Source: Asterionellopsis glacialis (taxonomy: Eukaryota > Bacillariophyta > Plagiogrammaphyceae > Rhaphoneidales > Asterionellopsidaceae). Taken from it: a stretch of DNA of 32,543 nt. The DNA is taken from the NCBI GenBank assembly GCA_014885115.2, contig WKLE02000462.1, forward strand, positions 3,630 to 36,172, given 5' to 3'. The first letter of the stretch is position 1. The number at the start of each line of letters is the position of its first letter. The notes beneath the pieces are model-generated. The model saw only the letters and a program-made list of their open reading frames with translations. It did no database searches and was not told the DNA's origin. Position numbers and translations under genes: made by a program. Below, in pieces: positions 17,810 through 27,250 of this stretch.

Positions 17810-20255
17810 CGAGGACTGGTAGGACTGACAATGGACACAGCATAGTCTAACAAACCAAATACCGGCACCAGGACAATTAGTCCTAGTCGCCAATGTGCTC
17901 TACCAGGGTGCTGTACAATACTCGTAGTCCTACCTGATACCCTTCATGACTCTAGGACCTACTGAACAAGAGATGTAGGCCCTAGTCTAAACAACCTACC
18001 GTAATTACTAATAGAGAGCAGATTTTTTGAAAATAGTCTACTCTTACCGGTAGGTTCCGAGAGACGGTGTCACTTACTAGAGGACCCCTCTAGAGAGTTC
18101 CATGATTTTCAAGTTTAGTGGGACCTAGGACTAGAGATTGAGAGGAACCTACAAGGTACATTAGATTTAGGACTTCGGGCCCAGGGTCAGTGCCACCTGG
18201 TAGGACAAGAATCTGTGACACCCCGGATAAAGTTTTTGTAGTCTTGGTGGTCCACTGTAATATTCCTTAGTCCTAGATCGTAAATCCTAGAACCTATTAT
18301 TATTAATAATAATGAATATCCAAAAGGGGGGTTGGATTTTTAAGCAGGAAGACATGTCCTACAACTGCATTACAAAATAATAATGATAATATTATATCAA
18401 AAAAGGCGTATGAGTATGTACTAGATATTCAAACATGCGCCATGTACCAGGTACAATATCTTTGCGTTCTGAAAGAGGATCACGTACTCTACAGTAAATA
18501 CAACGGGGGCACTTTGAGGGCGTGCTCCTACAGCCTATCACCAAGAACCCTCTACAGGACTAGGTCCTAGAAAAATAGTCCAAGCAGGACCTCTCTCTAG
18601 AGAGGACCTCATATGGTACCGGGTAGGACCCAAAGGCGTACGTTGTACCAGGTACTGGTACCGTGTGTCCTTACCAGGTACAGGTACTGGACTAGTCCTA
18701 GTCCTCTAGAGTCCTAGTCCTAGTCCTAGTCCTACTGTAGTTAGTAAAGGGTACCGGTACGAGAATAGACGATACCGTACCAGGTATCCTTTTCGGTACG
18801 AAGAAGAGAAAGCCGTACCACGTATCACATCTTTTTTTTTTGGTGTTAAACTCTCTCTATAGGAATCCAGTGAAATACAGCATTTTTTTGGGGTGCACTC
18901 ATGTGATATCGTCTAGATCTAGTCTGTACAGGTAGTCCTTCTGTACCTTTCGTTAGGAGTTCTAGGCCTAGAGAGGTCCTCTCTACTAGAGAGAGTAGAT
19001 AGAGGACTCTCTAGCCACCAGTACGAGTACAGGTACGAACCTTGTCTTCTCCATAGAGGACCAGCAGCACAGGACATACCGGCAGTGCTATTTAGGAATA
19101 GCCTCAAGACTCTAGAGATACAAAGATACCAGGTACGGTTCCATGAAAAATACGGTGCTGGTAGAAAGGGAAACGACCGACTGGTATTTTGGTTATTGTA
19201 AATTTGGGTACATTATGTACAGGTACGATTAAACAGATTTTCACTGTATGAATCCCCCTTTTCTTTCACTTTCTACATTATAAAGCGGTGAGCATGGGTC
19301 ACAGGGCTGCGCTAGAGGGTGGTACTGTACCTTCTGGGATGTATGTTAATCTACTTATTTTAGGGGAGTATTTTTGCTGGTGGACAGGTACCGTAGGATG
19401 TAGGATCCTACTGCTGTTCTAACGACAATTGGTAACACAATGGCTGAGATATCCTACCTGGTACAGGTTTCTGAATACTAACTTCCTTCTACCGGTAATA
19501 GTACCTGGTAAGGTTCGTCTTTCTCTGGAGTAAGGAGGTATAGTATTAATTATCAGATACCGGTTCAACTTGAGGACTGACGTGTTGCGATTGGAACATT
19601 GTCGTTTTCTGACGAGTATCATCACGATATCAATAAAAATATTAATTAGATGTTGAAATTCTTCCATGCAGCAAAAGTGATAGAATAGAAGATAACAGGA
19701 AGTCGAAAACTGCATAGAAGGTACTCTCTAGGATCTAGTTCAATATCGTACAGGCACTCTATCCTGCTTGTTTTTGGATACACGTGAGGAACATGAAGAA
19801 AACTGTGTACCAGGTATTATACAGGTATGGTGTTTCGTAAATCTCTACTGGTATCCTTACTACCCGATAATTCAAAATGTTAAACGCATACCCAGGTACC
19901 AGGTACTCCACTAGGTGCTCCGTACCGTACGGGCACCTGTATTCCTGAAAATGACTAGAACAACACAAACCCTCACAGTCCTACATACGATACTGTAGAT
20001 CAAAAGTGACTCCTGTGAAAAAAATATTAAAAAGTTCCAGAACAAAATACTGTACCATAATGTACCAGGTACTATATATTGAATATGTAATGTGCAGTAA
20101 ATAACAAAAGATTTTCATTTCCCTTATAGTCTCTTCATATATATCAAATTTTCTGCTCTAGGACCTAGAGTCATTATCAGCATGGGGAAATACCAGGTAC
20201 ACCAGGTACTAGCAGGTACCAGGTAAGGTGCAAGCTCGTACCGGGTACCTGGTAA
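17810..20255. repeat. Region dense in short GTACC and CTAG words (dispersed palindromic vocabulary)
   Basis: No gene is supported in this 2.4 kb. The same short words recur on both strands: TACCAGGTAC / GTACCTGGTA (near 18446, 18646, 18672, 19457, 19500, 19806, 19893, 20061, 20191-20245), CTAGTCCTAG-type words and CTCTCTAGAGAG-type palindromes. Examples are GTACCGGTAC at 18751-18760 and the hairpin-like GTACCAGGTACTGGTAC at about 18645-18661. The elements are too short and variable to be a known transposon. The same words occur near 4.7-5.2 kb and 22.8 kb. Confidence 0.6.
18711..18735 (+). repeat. Hexamer tandem repeat (GTCCTA)4
   Basis: Four tandem copies of GTCCTA stand at 18711-18734, preceded at 18694-18703 by a related pair. 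The unit is not the diatom telomere repeat (TTAGGG). It is likely a seed or product of the CTAG-rich vocabulary around it. Confidence 0.85.
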
Positions 20256-21154
20256 ACTGAAATGGATTGAGAAAATTTGCCCTCGTTTCTCTATGTAGAA
20301 CAGACCTATTGAAGTCGATGCTTCAAGCTCTGCTGCTACTTATGTAAAACAGCTATTCAAGTAATAATTATTATGAACGCCGCAAATCGAATCCTGCATT
20401 CAGAAGTTTGACTCTTCGAAGTGGTTTATATCCGACGTGTTATGATTATATTTTAGCCAATAAAAATAGGTACAAGTCATGGTTGAACTTCTAATTTTCT
20501 TGACACCTCATTTTACTTGGGCTTAAGTTAAAAATAATACTGCCTTCTTTTCTAGTTTCTTCAATTTTACTGTCATAACTGATTCGATATTCGCACCCAT
20601 ATCATTTAATGTAACCTTTGTTCTTAAGTAATCTGTCTTGGCTGTCGCGAGAGACTCCTTTTCCTCTCGGCAACGTCAGAACGATTTCCTTGAATGGAAA
20701 GCCTAGTTATAAACAAGCTTTTGGTGGTTTCATTACTATTTAATAGCGTTTTTCAAATGAAGCTGTTTCGCATAAGTCCTTCATTAGATAACACTTTGCC
20801 ATTTGCTTATAATCTGGATATCTTGCATTTGCAGAAAATCCTGTACATCTCAACGTACGGGACTTTTATAACGAAACCTACACAAATACTTATGTAACGA
20901 AGAATATTGAAATATAGAGTGTAATTCAAATTGGTTTTCGAAGGAGTACTTCATATGTGATACATTTTCCTCTACGAGGGCCAACGTGACTGTACAGCGC
21001 ACACGCAGGTTGCCATTGCAGTACAAACACATGTAAAAAATATTGAACTTTTGGAGGAAATTTGAACATAGCGATACACTCCATAAAAACCAAGATTGTA
21101 AAAATTATAGACAGAATTCTAACAGTTCTTCATTCCAACAACAAATTATTCAAG
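20256..21154. promoter_or_regulatory. Upstream region of HSF paralogue 2
   Basis: About 900 bp of AT-rich sequence before the HSF start. The 67-codon frame at 20694-20897 has no recognisable content. The frame of the HSF is open upstream to a TTG at 21062 but has no ATG before 21155. No clear array of regularly spaced GAA/TTC units was seen. Confidence 0.4.
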
Positions 21155-22312
21155 ATGACCTCTAATACAAACATGGACAGCTTCGCCTCTCTAGCTGGCG
21201 GTATACCCGACCTGTCACTCCTTCTCTCTCCAAGTCTGAATGTAAGCAATACTTTTCCTAGTAACACAATTTCAGGACAAGTGAATACGACACAAGATGT
21301 TCCTTCAGCGGCTGGATCATTCCTTCTTGGCATTCATAGTTACAAGTCACTTGAGGGTGTCGACCTTCCTGAATTCGTCAAAGAACATAATGCCACTCTG
21401 ACGTTTCCAGAAAAGCTCATGCTCATGCTTACCTATGTCGAGAGACTTGCCAAGGACAACGGAACAGATCCTTTGATGGCCTGGACACCTGATGGAAGTG
21501 CCTTTGTCATCCACAATAAGGATGCTCTTGTTACACAAGTTCTTCCACTCTTTTTCAAGCAAGGCAAGTTCGCTAGCTTCACACGCAAACTTTACAGATG
21601 GGGATTTCGCCAAGTAAGCATCTCTCTCGAGCGTGTGCAACGCAAGGAGATGATTTTTGGACATGAATATTTCCAGAGAGACAACAAGGAACTCATGGCC
21701 AAGATGCGAAGTGTAACTGCAGCTGGAAGAAGACGCGCCGCCAAGAAGAATCATGATGACAGCAGGGGATTTACTGACCCTTTTGAAAACGAAGACATCC
21801 AAAATTTGAGCCAGATCCAACAGCTTCATCCTGACCCCATACAATCTATCCCTGATGCTACATTTGGTGGCAAGCGTCTAGCTTCAAATGATATGGATCT
21901 TTTGAATGGTCTTATTCCTCAATCAAATAAGAGATTGAAGCTCTCTGATTCTACCACTAATTCAAGTTCTGGAGGAAGCCAACGCCTTCTCCCCTTAACT
22001 TCGTTGGGCAACAACGGCCCTCTTTTACAAAACTCATCTGCAAGCCAACAACTGACAAATAATTTCTTGTCAATGTTGTCACAAGCGAACAATCTCAACA
22101 ATGGCAATAACGGAAATATGAATATCAACAATAATTCCCTTCTACTTCAACAAGCACAACAATCTCTTCAGGCACAGCAGAATCTTCAAAATGCCCTGCA
22201 GCAACAGTCTTTGCAATCTGCTCGTCTTCAGCAGACCATTGCAGGCGACAATGTCAGACATCCAGCCGCCAACACACTAGATTTGCTAATGCAACAAATT
22301 CAACAAAAGTAA
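21155..22312 (+). CDS. Heat-shock-factor-type transcription factor (HSF paralogue 2)
   Basis: This is an intronless 385-aa protein starting at the ATG in CAAGATGACC. The N-terminus (MTSNTN..., then LAGGIPDLSLLL) parallels that of paralogue 1 (MTSNSN..., GGMPNLSVLL), which supports this start. The HSF DNA-binding domain covers about residues 82-186, with FPEKLMLMLTYVE, WTPDG.AFVIHNKDAL and the recognition helix FKQGKFASFTRKLYRWGF (134-151). It is followed by GRRRAAKK and SNKRLKLS, both shared with paralogue 1, and a LSQIQQL.PDPI motif. The tail is Gln/Asn-rich. As in paralogue 1, no clear HR-A/B heptad region is visible. The DNA-binding domains differ at few positions, so the two genes are recent duplicates or under strong constraint, with much faster divergence in the tails. 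Confidence 0.93.
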   Translation: MTSNTNMDSFASLAGGIPDLSLLLSPSLNVSNTFPSNTISGQVNTTQDVPSAAGSFLLGIHSYKSLEGVDLPEFVKEHNATLTFPEKLMLMLTYVERLAKDNGTDPLMAWTPDGSAFVIHNKDALVTQVLPLFFKQGKFASFTRKLYRWGFRQVSISLERVQRKEMIFGHEYFQRDNKELMAKMRSVTAAGRRRAAKKNHDDSRGFTDPFENEDIQNLSQIQQLHPDPIQSIPDATFGGKRLASNDMDLLNGLIPQSNKRLKLSDSTTNSSSGGSQRLLPLTSLGNNGPLLQNSSASQQLTNNFLSMLSQANNLNNGNNGNMNINNNSLLLQQAQQSLQAQQNLQNALQQQSLQSARLQQTIAGDNVRHPAANTLDLLMQQIQQK

Positions 22313-23571
22313 ACAAAATTTGGTGAATGCACAAGTCTTAAAAAATAGTTTTAGTGTAACAAATTTATAGCTTACATATTGAATATATCTGAAAATGATC
22401 CAAATTATTTTTCATCGCGTACTCACTGGTACTTATACCATGTAGGACCTACATCTTCAAATCATGTCTGCAGAGTGTCGCAAGTGGATAAAAGATAAAT
22501 CATGGTACAGGTGGGCTTGTCACACGTGTACAGGCTTGTGTAGGCGTTTAGATCTGAAAAAAAACAGCGCTGTGTAGAACTGTTCTAGAGAATTTCCACA
22601 TCATTAGTGCTACGTATTCACATAGTCTCTATTGACTGGTATATCTTTTAAAGTCGTACTGTCGGAAAGTAGGATTCTGGTGATTATCCTTGAATGTAAC
22701 AAATGCGAACCTCTGGAAACGACGGGCTGTTCGAATAAACTGTGACAGTTGTAGGACCTTCAGTACCAGGACTATCATACCGTACTGGAGGAGAGCCCGT
22801 TTTACGATAAGGTATGGGATATGGGATACCAGGTACCGTATGGGTCCGTCCTCTGATGAACCTTCTAGAACACGAGTGACACAGGCAACATCACTGTTTG
22901 GCGAGCTGGCTCGTTTTCATACTAAAACTAACTCTCTAGCGTTTTGTCCGATTTCATTATTTAAACGGTGAAGAAGTGTTGCAAGAGCACCAACAAACAT
23001 CCACCACTTTGCATAATATTGTACTTCCCCATTTTCAATTTGTGGTTCTTGAGGGCCAAGATATGTAAGTGCAATTTTGTAGTGTACAAGTATTCAGAAA
23101 GTCTCTTCATGGCAAGTTTATTTTTAAATCTATTCTTATTTGATCTCCTGGTCTGACATCTTCAGGATGACCACATCTTCATGGTCACCCTCGAAGGATG
23201 ATGGTTGTTGGCATGATTGTAAATCTAAAAACAAAAAATATACAATGATCAAAAATGTCAGTCGAATAGCTGGTATTTACCAACATAATTGAAAAGTGTA
23301 CCAAAGACTTAGTATCTAATGGAAAAAGGAATCACTTCATACCACAGGTAGTAACATAAGAAAATATACAACAATGAAATATATATATTCATATACAGCT
23401 TGGAATGGAATTGGTGATTGTCGGATATTGATATTTCCTAAAGAATTTAGATAAATTATTTGACCTGGAAGATCCATGCAAAAAAATTTGAAGTGCTAAG
23501 ATTTTTTATTTTCATAATATATTTGTGTTTTTTTTTTCAGATGGATGGATTCTAGAGATTATTTTAAAAGT
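22313..23571. other. Intergenic region between HSF paralogue 2 and TRAPPC12
   Basis: 1.26 kb between two gene 3' ends. One ATACCAGGTACCGTATGGG-like palindromic cluster lies at about 22826-22844. The remaining sequence is AT-rich with runs of T (23527-23538). The short frames here show no recognisable protein. Confidence 0.45.
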
Positions 23572-25617
23572 TTACCCAATTCGAAAACTTTCAGGTCCAA
23601 TATCATGCAAAAAGAAACGTTTGGCAATCAGTTGCAAAACTCGTTTCTTACGGGTACTTACAGCTGGTTCATGACCTAGTTCATAGAGAGTACATAAATT
23701 GAAGGCCAGTCCTTCAGTGAGGTAGGATGTGGGATCGTCTCTGATAATTGACTCCATAATATGAACAGCCTCATGCATTCGACATGTATAGAGTGAACAA
23801 AGTGCTAGATTGTTGCAACAGTCCGTCAAAACAGTTTGATTTGAATCTGCTCCAACAACTTCAAGTCCTGTAATCCATTCCTCCAATCGATACTTCGATC
23901 CTCCTCTATAATTAGTAATTGCGTTTCGTTGAAGATCAATAGCCTTGGAAAAAAATGGCATAGCTTGATCATAATCTGGATGAGCAAAGCATAGTAATCC
24001 ATCATTCGCCAGCAATGTTGACATGACATGACGTGCATTTAAAAAGTCATTCATTTTTTGTTGTGTTGTATCTGATATTCCGTCAGGTGTAGGGGTAATT
24101 GAAGCTGCTGTGTCACTCCATTCCTTGGTGGAAGCCTGGAATAATTCAGATGCTTCACTCAAAGCTCCCACTTGTAACATCATACGACCTTGTCTAGAAT
24201 AAACTTCGCATTTGTATGCCCCCATCAAGTTCGATTTCACCCATTGGTATTCTACCGATCCTGTTTCATCTTTCTGATGATCTACAAGCCATCTTGAAGT
24301 TATTTCTTGATCTATTGCCTTTGATAAATTTTTCAAAATATTATCCATGGCAGAAAGTGCCAATCTCCATTCGCCCTGACGTTGGAATGCATTACAAAGG
24401 GTATGATCTATACAAACCAACCACATTTCAGAGCTGTTGTCGTCAGTAGTGAACCTTTCGCGCATCTTGTAAAGAACATCAATGCAACGTTTGGGGTTGG
24501 AATCTGTATATTGTAAGGTTGCTGCAGCCAATATTCGTAAATGATTAGGAATCCATGTAGGGATTTCAGTGTCATTGTTGTCGCTACTTTTCTCGATTTC
24601 TGTACCGCTTTTATCGTCTTTGTCATCGTCTTCGTTGTTGTTGTCGTCATTTGTGTCAACCTCATGATCTACAGTAGTAAAACTCCAGCGTTTTACCTCT
24701 CGTTCAAGATCTGTATATCGTCTTAATTTAAGCCATGCATGACATTCCAATGTCAATATTTCTATAGTTTCATTTTGTAGTTGTTCATCAACATGGGCAT
24801 CGGCTGCTAAATTGTCAGTATCTTCCTCTTTATCTTTTTTTAAAATAGAATAATACACCTTGGAATGAGGAGACGATGCGTTTCGAAGTGTTTCACCAGT
24901 CACTTGAAGGACATCACCCCAAGCTCTTCGTTCGACCAAGGTGCGTAACCTATCTAATCCAGTTTCATTGTTCGGTAGAGGACTTGGTTTTAATATCGGT
25001 GCTGCAGGAGTTTCCTGTTGTTGTCCAGATGTACGATAGGATGGACCTGATAAAAATATGTCTGCTGATTCATCTAATGTTGCCCCAGCATTATTATTAT
25101 TCTGTTGGTGTTGTGAGGGTGTTGTATTACTTGGTCGATCATTGGTATTGTTATTGTTGTTATTTATGGGGGTAGTCACTTGAGGTGGAGGAGAAACAAT
25201 AGTGGGAATCATGGCAGCAGATAAGGAAGGTGCAGCAGTTATTGTACGTTTAGTAGTAGTAGGTGCTGGTATTGCCTGAGGCTTCAGTGGAGGAGGCGGT
25301 GGAGGCGGTGCAAGTGAAGCAACTGTTGGAGGGGGCGGAGGATTTGCAGTGGCAGTACCAGCAGAAGCTTCACCAGTACCAAATGTCAATGGATGATCAG
25401 TTGTCTTTGTCGTTGCAGTTGTTGTTGTCGCAGTACCCTTGACCTGTGGTTGTAGATTATTGGCTGCAGCCAGGGTTGGTGGTGGACGGACGATGCCAGC
25501 ACCGACAACACCAGATTGTGGAAGTGTCACAAGTGGCGTTGAACTAGCAAGTCCACCAGACGAAGGAGCCGCCGGAGGATTTGTCGTCCCATCATTCTTC
25601 GATTGCTCGGATGCCAT
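23572..25617 (-). CDS. TRAPPC12: TRAPP complex subunit 12 (TRAPPC12/TTC15-like)
   Basis: This is an intronless 681-aa protein. Residues 1-190 are low-complexity and Pro/Thr/Asn-rich with polyproline runs. From about residue 222 on it is helical: GLDRLRTLVERRAWGDVLQV, then LTLECHAWLKLRRYTDLEREV, interrupted by a long Asp/Asn/Lys insert (about 318-350), then TPR-like repeats around RILAAATLQY, WRLALSAMDNIL, EVYSRQGRMMLQVG and MPFFSKAID. The C-terminus has NNLALCSLYTCRMHEAV..ME..I..DP..YL.EGLAFNLCTLYELG, which matches the TRAPPC12 C-terminal signature, and a final ESFR segment. TRAPPC12 belongs to TRAPPIII, a Rab-GEF complex acting in ER-Golgi traffic and autophagy. It is divergent from the oxidoreductase gene. 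Confidence 0.8.
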   Translation of the reverse strand: MASEQSKNDGTTNPPAAPSSGGLASSTPLVTLPQSGVVGAGIVRPPPTLAAANNLQPQVKGTATTTTATTKTTDHPLTFGTGEASAGTATANPPPPPTVASLAPPPPPPPLKPQAIPAPTTTKRTITAAPSLSAAMIPTIVSPPPQVTTPINNNNNNTNDRPSNTTPSQHQQNNNNAGATLDESADIFLSGPSYRTSGQQQETPAAPILKPSPLPNNETGLDRLRTLVERRAWGDVLQVTGETLRNASSPHSKVYYSILKKDKEEDTDNLAADAHVDEQLQNETIEILTLECHAWLKLRRYTDLEREVKRWSFTTVDHEVDTNDDNNNEDDDKDDKSGTEIEKSSDNNDTEIPTWIPNHLRILAAATLQYTDSNPKRCIDVLYKMRERFTTDDNSSEMWLVCIDHTLCNAFQRQGEWRLALSAMDNILKNLSKAIDQEITSRWLVDHQKDETGSVEYQWVKSNLMGAYKCEVYSRQGRMMLQVGALSEASELFQASTKEWSDTAASITPTPDGISDTTQQKMNDFLNARHVMSTLLANDGLLCFAHPDYDQAMPFFSKAIDLQRNAITNYRGGSKYRLEEWITGLEVVGADSNQTVLTDCCNNLALCSLYTCRMHEAVHIMESIIRDDPTSYLTEGLAFNLCTLYELGHEPAVSTRKKRVLQLIAKRFFLHDIGPESFRIG

Positions 25618-26085
25618 ATGGTAATTTGCCTTACAATCTTTCTCTACTCACAACCAGTTGGCATTCAATCGCTAGATGATACAGCTCTATTTACTATTTC
25701 CCGGACTGTAACGCTGCGTGCTGCTGCTTTGACTGTGACAAATGCGGAAATCTTCTTCTTGTCGTCGGAGGTGCTGGGTGTTGGTCTGTTGCTTGCGCTC
25801 CCAGTTTTGTCTCACAGTCAGTCAGTACCTCTTCGTAGTAGTCTAGCTGTCAATTTGGGGATCGGTTCGGTCAACGGATATCTTTTTATGTCTGCGTCCG
25901 TCTGGGCGTCTTACCGTTTTCACTCTTTTTCGGTAATAGAGTTCCTCTAATACCTCTCTAGAGAGGGAGAGAACCTATCTCTGAAATAAAAAGCTCATTC
26001 ATTGATTTCGATTATCATAAATACATCATAATATTATTTTTTGCACTTTAGCCATGAGCAGCTATAATACATACGATAATCCAAA
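25618..26085. promoter_or_regulatory. Bidirectional region between TRAPPC12 and the MDR oxidoreductase
   Basis: 468 bp between divergent start codons. A perfect 14-bp palindrome CCTCTCTAGAGAGG lies at 25953-25966, 120 bp before the oxidoreductase start. A 115-codon frame at 25603-25950 (+) begins at TTG, has no homology I recognise and overlaps the TRAPPC12 start, so it is not called. Confidence 0.5.
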
Positions 26086-27219
26086 ATGACGGCTTTGACG
26101 GGCATGTACTTTTTTATAGGCTTGGCTGCCATAGCTATTAGACGTCACGTTGAGATACCAAAATCCTTTGAATGGAACCCAGCACAAGCAAGTACATATG
26201 AATTCATGACAGCACTTACGTACAAGAAGCATGGGAATACAAGTGTCCTTACGTTGGAGAAAAACTACCCCAAGCCCATACCGAATGACAATCAAGTTCT
26301 TATTGAGGTGAAAACATCTTCTCTAAACCCGGTAGATTACAAGTATCGAAGAAATCCAATTCCAAATTTCTTGATACCGAAACCCAAGATTCCCGGCTTT
26401 GATGTTGCCGGGGTGGTTGTCAAAGTAGGAAAGCAAGTAACAAACTTCAAATTAGGAGATCGCGTAGCAGCAATGATGCCATTGCTGGGAACGCAATGGG
26501 GTGCTGCTGCTGACTACGCGACAGTTGAAGAGTCTCTATTGTGCAACATTGGAAATATCGATTTCGAAAGTGCTGCTTCCCTACCTTTGGTATCACTGAC
26601 ATCGATACAAGCTCTGGACAAAATCAAAGATCCAAAGGGAAAGAAAATATTGATTCATGCTGGTGCGGGGGGTGTTGGAACGTTTGCAATTCAGTATGCC
26701 AAAAATGTACTTGGCATGTACGTTGCGACGACCGCTTCCAAGCCCAAGGAAGATTTTCTAAAGTCGTTAGGCTGCGACTTGGTAATTGACTACAAAACTC
26801 AAGACTTTAGTAAAGTCGTTCGAAATTATGATGCAGTGCTTGATACAATGAGTTTCGCATACGAAAAGGCTACATTGAATCAGGGCGCCAATGTGCTGAA
26901 CCAGAATGCTCACTACTTGAATATTTTGTCGTCAGATTCGAAACTTGTCAATGGCAAAGAAAAATCGCTTGGGTTTTTGACACTTCGGAATCTTATTAAA
27001 CACAAATTTGTCAATTTATTCTTCAAGGGATGGATTCCGCAGTATCACCAAATCATTGTGCAACCCAGCGGAGAAAAACTTGCGCAAGTTTACAATCATC
27101 TGAAAAAGGGTGAGGTTCGACCAGTCATAGATAAGGTCTTTCCCCTTTCTGAGGCAGTTGATGCATATGACTATATTGAAAAGGGCCATGCAAGCGGAAA
27201 AGTGGTTTTGAAACATTGA
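26086..27219 (+). CDS. Membrane-anchored MDR-family (quinone/enoyl reductase-like) oxidoreductase
   Basis: This is an intronless 377-aa protein starting at CCAAAATGAC. Residues 4-18 form a hydrophobic N-terminal segment (ALTGMYFFIGLAAIAI), likely a membrane anchor or signal. The rest is a zinc-free medium-chain dehydrogenase/reductase: V.TSSLNPVDYK, PGFDVAGVV..VG..V..FK.GDRV, then the NADPH-binding glycine motif GAGGVGTFAIQYAK (about 193-206), LG.D.VIDY, and the C-terminal helix and strand HASGKVVLKH. The pattern resembles the quinone oxidoreductase and RTN4IP1-like branch, which reduces quinones or enoyl substrates with NADPH. No structural-zinc Cys cluster is seen. The substrate cannot be told. 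It is tail to tail with the IGPS-like gene with 31 bp between stops. Confidence 0.88.
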   Translation: MTALTGMYFFIGLAAIAIRRHVEIPKSFEWNPAQASTYEFMTALTYKKHGNTSVLTLEKNYPKPIPNDNQVLIEVKTSSLNPVDYKYRRNPIPNFLIPKPKIPGFDVAGVVVKVGKQVTNFKLGDRVAAMMPLLGTQWGAAADYATVEESLLCNIGNIDFESAASLPLVSLTSIQALDKIKDPKGKKILIHAGAGGVGTFAIQYAKNVLGMYVATTASKPKEDFLKSLGCDLVIDYKTQDFSKVVRNYDAVLDTMSFAYEKATLNQGANVLNQNAHYLNILSSDSKLVNGKEKSLGFLTLRNLIKHKFVNLFFKGWIPQYHQIIVQPSGEKLAQVYNHLKKGEVRPVIDKVFPLSEAVDAYDYIEKGHASGKVVLKH

Positions 27220-27250
27220 TTTTGTAATTAGTATTATTTATTTACTTATT

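Noticed and set aside
17810..20255. CRISPR-like array
   Set aside because: Repeated words are short, on both strands and irregularly spaced, with no repeat-spacer periodicity, in a eukaryotic genome.
21062..21154. N-terminal extension of HSF paralogue 2
   Set aside because: Begins at TTG; the ATG at 21155 gives an N-terminus matching that of paralogue 1.
25603..25950. 115-codon hydrophobic frame
   Set aside because: Starts at TTG, overlaps the TRAPPC12 start codon and promoter, and has no recognisable similarity.
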